A stretch of 35,442 nucleotides of DNA. It comes from a virus. The notes under the pieces were generated by a model. That model was not told where the DNA came from. It did not search any database and was given only the letters and a program-made list of their open reading frames with translations. Each line of letters opens with the position of its first letter. Within the stretch, counting starts at the first letter, position 1. The stretch covers positions 1-35,442 of the IMG/VR virus record IMGVR_UViG_3300008266_000220; one strand, written 5' to 3'. The translations under genes were made by a program, and so were the position numbers. Positions 28,943 through 35,442 of this stretch are shown piece by piece.

Positions 28943-30928
28943 ATGCCTTGGGCTAAAAGAGTAACAAAGCGAATACCCGGACAAACTTCGCCAAAACAAA
29001 CCGTTGAGATTAACGATTACTCTGGTGGGTTTAACTCATTTACTGGTAATGATAGCTTCCCACTTAAAAGCGGTGGCTCTAATATGTGGCGTGTGGCTAA
29101 GAACGCTCGTATAACTACCCTCGGGGAGTATGGAACTCGCAGGGGCGTAGACTTTCACAGTGCAGCAGCAGGCGAAACTCAAGACCAAGCTCAGACATCT
29201 ACAACAGGTGCATCTACCGTTAACTTTAATTATACAAACAGGGTAGCTCAAAAGTTTACAGCTGGTGCCACAGGCCGTCTTACAAAGATAGACTTGAATA
29301 TTAAAAACGATTTGTCAGGAACAGGTGCAGTTATATGTGAGATTTGGACAGATAGTGCAAGCAACCCTGGGACAAAACTTGCTACTTCTTCTATTGCAGC
29401 ATCAGTCCCGACAGGGTCTTTGGCGTACCAAACTTTTTATTATAACGAAGCCCCATCAGTTACCAGCGGTGCATCTTATTGGCTGGTAATTTATGCACAG
29501 GCAAACGCTACTGGAAACTATACTTTATCCACAACTACTAACACTACGCTTGCCAAAACATCAGTGGACATTGGTACATCATGGTCGGCACAGACTTACT
29601 CAATTAACTTCAAACAATACTACGCAACCAGCCAACCAGTTAAAGGGCTTTTCAGGGCATATAAGACCGATGGGACAAAAGTTACGCTATTTGTGGCTGG
29701 GACAGTGCTCTATTCAGTAAACAACTCCACAGGGGCTCTTACAAGCGTTAAAACAGGTCTCAACGCCAGTGCTACCGACTACCGATTCGCTCTGGTAAAC
29801 GATATTGTCTATTATGTGAATGGCTATGATGGCTACCGTAAGTGGGACTTTAGCTCAGAGTCTCAAGTATCTGCAACTAACTACACTACAATAGCCGAGC
29901 ATAAAGGCTTAATGTTCTTGGGCGACAAGACTGACCCCAACAAAGTAGTGTTTTCTAACTTTGCAGCCTATGAAACGTTTACAGCAACTGATTTTATCTA
30001 CGTTCCAGCACCTAAAACTGGTGACCCAGTTACAGCCCTAGTTTCATTAAACGGTTATCTGTTCGTTTACACCCTAAATAACAAGTACATACTAGCCGGA
30101 GATGACCGAGACAGCTTCTCACTAGGCGAAGCACCAGACCAAAGAGGTACTTTTACTCAAGAAACTGTTACAAAAGACAAGAACTTTATGTATTACCTAT
30201 CTAATGACGGTGTTTACCGCTCAAATGGTTCCGAAGCTCAGCTACTCAGCGAGAATGTATACCAAGAAATCTTTGACTTAAACGACAAACCAGAATGCAC
30301 AATTCAAGTCAATGGTGGTCGACTCTATCTTTGGTACCAGACTAGTGGTTCTTCTGTTAATGACGAGTGCCTAGTGTGGAATCTTAACTACTCAACTCGC
30401 TCAGACACTGTGGAAAGCCGAGACACGCAGAGTTACGGTTCACGAGCCTTTGCTGCCTATGACGACAATAACGCTCTCTTGGTGGGTTCTAGCCTTGTAG
30501 GACAGGTTTACTGGCAAGAACTCCCAACTAACGATTACACAAACGCTGGTGGCCTTATAGAGTTTGAACTCTCTACACCATACATGCCGTTTGCAAGTCC
30601 ATCAGTTCTAAAAGAAATACGATATTGGAACCCAAGATTCGGTGCACAGTCAGATTCATACACTATTGCTTGCGAATATGCCTACGATTTACGAGATAAC
30701 TGGGAGCTTTACCAAGCACAGAACGTGCAAGGTGAGGGCTTTACTTACGCTGGTGGCTCGACATTTGGATCAACAGCTACTTATGGCACAACTTCTGAAT
30801 TACAGGCTTATCTCACAGTACCGGGAGAATACAGACGAATTGCTTTGAGATACAAGCACTACGCTACTAGACAGCCACATACTTTCTTGGGGCATACACT
30901 TGTAGTACAAACACGCAGGATTAGGTAG
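28943..30928 (+). CDS. Tail nozzle / tail tube B-like protein with inserted carbohydrate-binding-like domain
   Basis: A 661-residue protein. From residue 215 on there are repeated WD-like blades (GLFRAYKTDGTKVTLFVAGT, ALVNDIVYYVNGYDGYRKWD, GLMFLGDKTDPNKVVFSNF, ALVSLNGYLFVYTLNNKYIL) as in the beta-propeller nozzle of podoviruses (P22 gp10, T7 gp12). Between residues about 85 and 215 lies an extra domain (VAQKFTAGATGRLTKIDLNI, then SYWLVIYAQANATGN) resembling a jelly-roll choice-of-anchor type. AAGGAGG precedes the ATG. Confidence 0.78.
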   Translation: MPWAKRVTKRIPGQTSPKQTVEINDYSGGFNSFTGNDSFPLKSGGSNMWRVAKNARITTLGEYGTRRGVDFHSAAAGETQDQAQTSTTGASTVNFNYTNRVAQKFTAGATGRLTKIDLNIKNDLSGTGAVICEIWTDSASNPGTKLATSSIAASVPTGSLAYQTFYYNEAPSVTSGASYWLVIYAQANATGNYTLSTTTNTTLAKTSVDIGTSWSAQTYSINFKQYYATSQPVKGLFRAYKTDGTKVTLFVAGTVLYSVNNSTGALTSVKTGLNASATDYRFALVNDIVYYVNGYDGYRKWDFSSESQVSATNYTTIAEHKGLMFLGDKTDPNKVVFSNFAAYETFTATDFIYVPAPKTGDPVTALVSLNGYLFVYTLNNKYILAGDDRDSFSLGEAPDQRGTFTQETVTKDKNFMYYLSNDGVYRSNGSEAQLLSENVYQEIFDLNDKPECTIQVNGGRLYLWYQTSGSSVNDECLVWNLNYSTRSDTVESRDTQSYGSRAFAAYDDNNALLVGSSLVGQVYWQELPTNDYTNAGGLIEFELSTPYMPFASPSVLKEIRYWNPRFGAQSDSYTIACEYAYDLRDNWELYQAQNVQGEGFTYAGGSTFGSTATYGTTSELQAYLTVPGEYRRIALRYKHYATRQPHTFLGHTLVVQTRRIR

Positions 30929-30938
30929 GTAGTAAACA

Positions 30939-31460
30939 ATGGCTTTCGTACCACTTAATACAAACAACTCTAACTTAGCGAACTACAATAATGTTAACAA
31001 TGCCATTAGGGATTTAAATAATAAAAAGATTAAAAATTCTGATTTTAGCACAACCCCTGGTGAACCTGGTGGAGCTTGGAAGTCTTTTACTCCTTCTTGG
31101 ACAAATATAACTGTGGGTAACTCGACTATCAATGAGGGTTACTATACACAAATAGGTAAAACAGTAATTTTTTATGTTAGATTCGCACTTGGTTCTACGA
31201 GCGCTGTTACTGGTTCAGTAACTTTATCTTTACCTGTAGCAAAAGCATCAACATTAAATAACGCTACTCCTATAGGTTTGGTAAGGATGAATGATGTTGG
31301 AACAGCCATTTATACTGGCCAGATAACAGCGGCTGGCACAGTAACTGGCGTAGGGGCTTCTGGCACATATGCTACTGAAGCATTTTTAGCAGCTACAGTA
31401 CCTTTTACTTGGGCTACTAATGATGTTCTATATATACAAGGTACATATCAAGTAGCATAA
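30939..31460 (+). CDS. Fibre- or tip-like structural protein (173 aa)
   Basis: A 173-residue protein: a short helix with Asn repeats (NLANYNNVNNAIRDLNN), then a beta domain KSFTPSWTNITVGNSTINEG, YYTQIGKTVIFYVRFALGST. This last pattern is a common distal fibre domain (shallow jelly roll). It sits just after the nozzle gene, so it may plug the nozzle tip or be a short tail needle. Confidence 0.7.
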   Translation: MAFVPLNTNNSNLANYNNVNNAIRDLNNKKIKNSDFSTTPGEPGGAWKSFTPSWTNITVGNSTINEGYYTQIGKTVIFYVRFALGSTSAVTGSVTLSLPVAKASTLNNATPIGLVRMNDVGTAIYTGQITAAGTVTGVGASGTYATEAFLAATVPFTWATNDVLYIQGTYQVA

Positions 31461-31467
31461 TGATTTA

Positions 31468-31505
31468 TGATATAATACACTTAACAGGGCAGATGGTATA
31501 GGCTT
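31468..31505 (+). promoter_or_regulatory. Late extended -10 promoter and G-rich leader (ejection protein)
   Basis: TGA+TATAAT (31468-31476), eight bases after the preceding stop. The -10 ends 29 nt before ATG 31506; the leader carries AGGGCAG and a TGG run. No -35. Confidence 0.7.
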
Positions 31506-32273
31506 ATGCAACCCCGAACACTCGATCAAATCATTACAGAATTAAATCAGGTTTATAATCCTCGCATTCAGAATATTGAACAGCAACGAGCTTTAATACC
31601 TAAGCAAACTGAAGCTTTAATCCAACAGACAGAAGCAGCCAAAGGGCAGGCTTACGAAGACATTTTGACAGGCGCTCGTAGAAGAGGGCTTGGATTTTCT
31701 GGTATACCTCTAGGCGAACAAGCTAAATATGCTGCACAAGTCTATGCTCCAGCTGTATTACAAGCTCGCACACAAGGTCAGGCTCAGGCATTATCACTAG
31801 AAGATTCATTAAATCAGCTATTCTCTGAAAGATTAAATCGTGCAGAGCAAATCAGACAATACGAAACAAGCCAAGCCGAACAGCAAAGACAGTTTAACGA
31901 ACAACTTGCAGCTTCAAGACGAGCCGGCGGCGGTGGAGGCGGAGACGCTGGTAATGTGTTGGGCCAAGTATTATCAGCATTAACCGGAGGTGGCGGTGGT
32001 GCGGCAGAACAAGCCAAAGCATTTGCTACACAAAGAGCTAACAAAGGATTTGACTTTACCGATGTCAGTGGAAAAGCAATTAGCGCAGGTAAATATGCTC
32101 AGCTTACAGGTCAAGGCATTGGCCAAGTTCTTTATAACATGGGCAAATCTGGTGACACATACGCACAGAACCTTTACAACCAGCTAAAGAGAGATCCATT
32201 CTTTGGTAAAGGTAACGCAGCTTATGACGCAAAAATTAAACAGGCTTATAGCCCAATCTTCTGGGGGACATAA
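31506..32273 (+). CDS. Internal virion / ejection protein 1
   Basis: A 255-residue, mostly helical protein: a coiled-coil first half (EQQRALIPKQTEALIQQTEA, LNQLFSERLNRAEQIRQYE), then a glycine-rich link (RRAGGGGGGDAGN), a second short Gly run and a C-terminal domain with LTGQGIGQVLYNMGKSGDTY. This make-up and the place directly before the glycine-zipper protein match the small ejection proteins of podoviruses (P22 gp7, T7 gp14 role), which are ejected first to form a channel in the host envelope. TAATG coupling to the next gene. Confidence 0.65.
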   Translation: MQPRTLDQIITELNQVYNPRIQNIEQQRALIPKQTEALIQQTEAAKGQAYEDILTGARRRGLGFSGIPLGEQAKYAAQVYAPAVLQARTQGQAQALSLEDSLNQLFSERLNRAEQIRQYETSQAEQQRQFNEQLAASRRAGGGGGGDAGNVLGQVLSALTGGGGGAAEQAKAFATQRANKGFDFTDVSGKAISAGKYAQLTGQGIGQVLYNMGKSGDTYAQNLYNQLKRDPFFGKGNAAYDAKIKQAYSPIFWGT

Positions 32274-34120
32274 TGGATAATTTTTTTAAAGGATTTGACG
32301 CACCAGCATTTGATACTACACCACAGCAACCACCTGTTAGGTTACCTGCTTCTAAAGCTCAGGCACCTAAAACAACAGGTAGAGGAGGTATAGCTACCTC
32401 TTTAATATCTGAAACAGCTGGTCTAGCCGGAGCTTCAAAAGGAGCGGGTATTGGAGCTGGTATTGGAACTGCAATAGCTCCTGGTGCAGGAACTATAATA
32501 GGTGGTGTAATCGGTGGTATAGTAGGAGGTTTTGGAGGTGGTTTCTTAGGTCGCTCACTAGAAAATAAAGTCAGAGATGACGAATTTAGAATCAAACAAG
32601 CACTTGGTGAAGGCGTTACTTCTGGTATAGCTGGTGGTTTAGGCGGTGCTGTAAGAGGTTTTCAAGGTGCAAAAGCTCTTAAAGGTGTGGCAGAAGGCAG
32701 CAGACTGACAAAAGCAGGCGTACAACAACAAATATCTGCATTAGGTATTAAAGGAACTGGTGGCCCGCAAACTGCAACAGAAACTCGAAGATTATTAGAT
32801 GTCTTAAAGCAAGTTCCAGGCACAAATGCTAGTTCTAAATTGCAAAACATGCCAGCAGTTATTGCAAGAAAAAACGCAGAGATTGCTGACATTTTATCTA
32901 AAAGCACACTTTCTACAACTAAAACAGCTATAAGGCAAAACGCTGCTACTAAAGCTAAGGGATTATCACAATTCTTAGAAACAGACGCTAAGTATAGAAA
33001 TGCTTTGGCTAGTGAATTAAAAGAACTTACTTCTAAATTTGCTGGTTCAAAAGTCACAGCTGCTCAAGTGCAAACAGCAAAAAGCAGCCTTGGTAATAAA
33101 ATGACTAACATATTTAGCAAGATAGACAGAGCTGTTGACTTAAATCCTAAAGAAGCAGCAAGATTAGCTGTATGGCAATCACTCGACGATTCAATCATTA
33201 AACTAGCTCCACAAGCAAAACAAGCAACTCTATTCCTTAGCAATTTGAGAACAGCATCTCCAGCTATTTATAGAGCATCAGAAAAAGCATTTGGTGTACC
33301 TTTATTAGGTCTAAAGTCTCGTACCGCTGAATCAGCTCTACAAACTGTTAGAACACTTGGTGGTCGTGCCGCAGAAGTAGCTGGTGCAACCACAGGTAGA
33401 ATACCGGCAGGAACATTACCAGCACTTAGTGCTATGGGTATTGCAGGTGCGTCCAGAGTTGGGACACAACCTACAGCTACTTTAGAAGATGCTTTAATGG
33501 TTAGCCCTACTACAACACCAGAACTAGGAATGCCAGCAGAGTTTGGTCAACCATCTATGGGCACAACGAGTCAAATGGCACAACCTGCAGCACAAAACCC
33601 ATTCACTCCAGAGCTACTTATTACAGCTATTGCTTCTGATCCTAGAAACGCAGCATTATATGAAAGACTTTATAAGCTTTACGAAGACAGGTACAAATCT
33701 ACTACTCCTACTCAAAAGTACACCGCTACTCAAGCAAAAGCAGCAGCTTCAGCACAAAACGCACTACAAGACATACCAATGATTGCAGACGCTATCGAAT
33801 CTGGTGTGATTGGTGGAGCTAAAGCTTTGCCTGGCTCTGGTACTGCACTTGGACAAAGATTCTTAGGCACAGCCGATTTAGACGCAGCATTGTTTAATAT
33901 TGCCGACAACATTCTTCGTGCTCGTACAGGTGCAGCTGCTCCTGAGGCAGAAATAAGAAGATTTATGCGTAGCTTCTTGCCTAACCCGCTTGACACAAAA
34001 GCAGCACAAAGGTCTAAACTAGACAGAGCAATTAGAGAATTACAATCATTTGTTAATCCACCGCAAAATGTATCTACACTTGAAGAAGCTTTAATTTCAC
34101 AAACAGGAGGAACAGAATAA
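32273..34120 (+). CDS. Internal virion / ejection protein 2 with glycine zipper
   Basis: A 615-residue protein. Residues 57-93 are a glycine-zipper pair (GAGIGAGIGTAIAPGAGTII and continuing) expected to insert in a membrane. After it come helices rich in Ala/Lys (120-450) and a Pro/Thr linker (about 400-440), then a C-terminal domain (PQNPFTPELL-like to GGTE). Zipper-bearing large internal proteins of podoviruses form the DNA conduit across the envelope on infection. AT-rich and repetitive codon use in the first part. It overlaps the next gene by one base (TAATG). Confidence 0.7.
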   Translation: MDNFFKGFDAPAFDTTPQQPPVRLPASKAQAPKTTGRGGIATSLISETAGLAGASKGAGIGAGIGTAIAPGAGTIIGGVIGGIVGGFGGGFLGRSLENKVRDDEFRIKQALGEGVTSGIAGGLGGAVRGFQGAKALKGVAEGSRLTKAGVQQQISALGIKGTGGPQTATETRRLLDVLKQVPGTNASSKLQNMPAVIARKNAEIADILSKSTLSTTKTAIRQNAATKAKGLSQFLETDAKYRNALASELKELTSKFAGSKVTAAQVQTAKSSLGNKMTNIFSKIDRAVDLNPKEAARLAVWQSLDDSIIKLAPQAKQATLFLSNLRTASPAIYRASEKAFGVPLLGLKSRTAESALQTVRTLGGRAAEVAGATTGRIPAGTLPALSAMGIAGASRVGTQPTATLEDALMVSPTTTPELGMPAEFGQPSMGTTSQMAQPAAQNPFTPELLITAIASDPRNAALYERLYKLYEDRYKSTTPTQKYTATQAKAAASAQNALQDIPMIADAIESGVIGGAKALPGSGTALGQRFLGTADLDAALFNIADNILRARTGAAAPEAEIRRFMRSFLPNPLDTKAAQRSKLDRAIRELQSFVNPPQNVSTLEEALISQTGGTE

Positions 34121-34605
34121 TGGGTACCATTTCAGTATCACTACCATCAGATGGCCAGACAATCGACGCAGCTGACTATAACGTGCCTATCAACACCATA
34201 GTTAGCACAATTAACGGTTCAATAAACGCAGATAACATAGCAGACAGCTCAATCACTCCGGCCAAGGTAGACACAACACAGAAGTTTACCTTCTCAACAG
34301 TCGGCACAACAGCATCAGCTTCTACGATTACGCCAGAAGCTACTAAGGATATGTACACTGTTACGGCACTTGCTACCAACCCTACTATCGCAGCACCGTC
34401 TGGAACACCAGTAGATGGCCAAAGCCTTATACTTAGAATCAAATCATCAAGTGCAGACAGAACTTTAACTTGGAACGCAATATACCGAGCTATTGGAGTT
34501 ACGCTACCAACATCAGTGCCTAACGGCAAGACATATTATGTTGGATTGAAATATAACACAGCCGAAACAAAATGGGATGTATTGGCTGTAGCTAGAGAAA
34601 GTTAA
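34120..34605 (+). CDS. Beta-rich virion protein (161 aa)
   Basis: A 161-residue protein with a linker-like N terminus (ISVSLPSDGQTIDAADYNVP), NTIVSTINGSINADNIADSS, a pattern common near the attachment end of fibres, and a beta domain with TPVDGQSLILRIKSSSADRT and TYYVGLKYNTAETKWDVL. Probably a short fibre or fibre-base protein. Coupled to the ejection protein by TAATG. Confidence 0.65.
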   Translation: MGTISVSLPSDGQTIDAADYNVPINTIVSTINGSINADNIADSSITPAKVDTTQKFTFSTVGTTASASTITPEATKDMYTVTALATNPTIAAPSGTPVDGQSLILRIKSSSADRTLTWNAIYRAIGVTLPTSVPNGKTYYVGLKYNTAETKWDVLAVARES

Positions 34606-34607
34606 TC

Positions 34608-35309
34608 ATGCAAGGCGAGGTTGCATACGGTGGCACTTATGGCTTTGCGTATAGGCTTCGTCTTATAGTTACTCTGTTATCTCAGGACACTATTAACAAC
34701 CGCTCGCTAGTTCGTTTAACCCCAGACATGCGAGAAACAACTGCTGGGTATGAAGCTTTTAACTTTTCTACGACATCAGGAACAGTAACCTACGACGGTA
34801 GCTCATCTGGGATATCTCTTGGCTCATACGATTTTAGAGGTGGTCTTGCTGGGCCTTATTACTTTTCTCCGACAAACACAGATGTCTACATCAATCACAA
34901 CGCTGATGGAACTAAAACGGCTAACTTCCAAGCTTACCATAACGCAGCCAACAGCCCTTATGTAACAACTGCGACAGTATCTTTTAACTACACTCTCCCT
35001 ACCATAGCTCGCAACGCTACACTCACTCAGTTTACAGCTACTCCTATTACAGACGAAGGTTGGACTTTCAACGTAGGGACTGACGTAACTTGCGATTTAC
35101 TAGAATACTCATTAGACAACGGTGGTTCTTATACTACTGCTTTCTCAGGCGACTTTACTTCACGCACAATAGCAATCACCAGCAGACCAAGTGGCACTTC
35201 CTACACAACAAGAGTAAGAGTTAGAAGAAAAGATTCAGGGCTAAAGACAACATCCGACCCACTAGTAGTTACCACATTAACTCAAAATAACTTTATGGGG
35301 TTCCTGTAA
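34608..35309 (+). CDS. DUF859-like virion structural protein (233 aa)
   Basis: A 233-residue beta protein: RLIVTLLSQDTINNRSLVRL, then GLAGPYYFSPTNTDVYINHN, DGTKTANFQAYHNAANS and TIARNATLTQFTATPIT. The phrase order agrees with DUF859-type phage proteins with Ig-like domains, thought to be virion surface components; the last 100 residues look like one Ig/FN3 fold. It is the last gene before the contig ends meet and couples by TAATG to the lysis gene beginning at 35309. Confidence 0.65.
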   Translation: MQGEVAYGGTYGFAYRLRLIVTLLSQDTINNRSLVRLTPDMRETTAGYEAFNFSTTSGTVTYDGSSSGISLGSYDFRGGLAGPYYFSPTNTDVYINHNADGTKTANFQAYHNAANSPYVTTATVSFNYTLPTIARNATLTQFTATPITDEGWTFNVGTDVTCDLLEYSLDNGGSYTTAFSGDFTSRTIAITSRPSGTSYTTRVRVRRKDSGLKTTSDPLVVTTLTQNNFMGFL

Positions 35310-35442
35310 TGCCTAGGGCAGCTAAATCAAAAGAAGAACTCTTGGTCGAGAACGCCATCTTAAAGAACAACGACCATCTCAGAGCTGTCCTCAAAGAAGA
35401 ACTAGCACCATTTACTAAGGTTATTAAAGACCTAGATCAGAG
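35309..35442 (+). CDS. XhlA/holin-like protein, 5' part (continues at position 1)
   Basis: The ATG at 35309 overlaps the preceding stop (TAATG). The frame reads MPRAAKSKEELLVENA and continues through the terminal repeat into the start of the window, ending at 268. The full product is 95 residues; see the entry at 1-268. Confidence 0.85.
   Translation, partial: MPRAAKSKEELLVENAILKNNDHLRAVLKEELAPFTKVIKDLDQ
35329..35442. repeat. Terminal direct repeat, right copy
   Basis: Identical to bases 1-114. Joining the copies restores the complete gene that spans the ends. Confidence 0.97.

Noticed and set aside
1-35442. tRNA genes, CRISPR arrays, integrase, repressor or insertion sequences
   Set aside because: I looked for cloverleaf T-arm sequences, regularly spaced repeats, recombinase motifs and transposase motifs and saw none. 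A lytic life style is suggested, but a manual reading can miss a divergent gene.

Overview
The window is a complete, circularly closed genome of a tailed phage, most probably a podovirus of an uncultured, low-GC actinobacterium, for example a freshwater one. The first 114 bases (1-114) are identical to the last 114 (35329-35442), so the unique length is 35,328 bp and the gene at the start of the window is completed by the end. Every gene I accept is on the plus strand and uses the standard bacterial code, with TAA, TAG and TGA all ending genes. The host guess rests on a WhiB-family Fe-S regulator (9177-9461; WhiB proteins are known from Actinobacteria and their phages), on leaderless promoters, and on base composition judged by eye at a little over 40% GC. 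The podovirus guess rests on a portal, a P22 gp4/T7 gp11-like adaptor, a beta-propeller nozzle-like protein and glycine-zipper ejection proteins, with no tape measure, tail sheath or major tail tube gene.

Layout. (i) 35309-2016: lysis and tiny basic proteins, namely an XhlA-like membrane protein, a CHAP endolysin with a hydrophobic C-terminal tail, four very small coupled genes and a holin-like protein. (ii) 2021-5401: HNH-like protein, metallophosphoesterase, minimal HExxH metallopeptidase, MazZ-like (d)NTP pyrophosphohydrolase, endonuclease VII and two unknowns. (iii) 5402-6339: about 940 bp without a convincing gene but dense in signals. It holds a self-contained small-RNA unit (promoter, pseudoknot, terminator), a run of hairpins, three closely spaced -10 boxes over an inverted repeat, a second structured RNA, a perfect DnaA box and a strong promoter with a long leader. 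(iv) 6340-10273: early and recombination genes, with a Gp157-like protein, a candidate single-strand annealing protein, a YqaJ exonuclease, small membrane proteins, WhiB and a NinG-like nuclease. (v) 10260-14459: ParB-methyltransferase, DUF5681-like candidate small terminase, second methyltransferase and large terminase. (vi) 14500-18215: portal, scaffold and major capsid protein, ended by a terminator. (vii) 18318-23129: one unknown gene, five glycosyltransferase-like genes and a GDP-mannose 3,5-epimerase-like gene, lying inside the virion-gene block. (viii) 23175-35309: fibre/spike, adaptor, nozzle, ejection and further virion proteins.

How it fits together. No DNA polymerase, primase, helicase, RNA polymerase, integrase or repressor is visible, so replication and transcription should depend on the host. 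Three early promoters share one design: a perfect DnaA-box 9-mer upstream, a -35/-10 pair, then the ribosome-binding string AGAAAGGAC. Late virion genes are served by repeated -35-less extended -10 promoters (TGNTATAAT). Four of these sit 28-29 nt from a start codon, with a G-rich leader between. Two structure-processing nucleases (endonuclease VII and NinG-like) have a -10 box ending 6 nt before the ATG, which predicts leaderless mRNAs. The main points for follow-up are the non-coding region 5402-6339, the DnaA-box early promoters, the pseudoknot before the scaffold gene and the glycan cassette.
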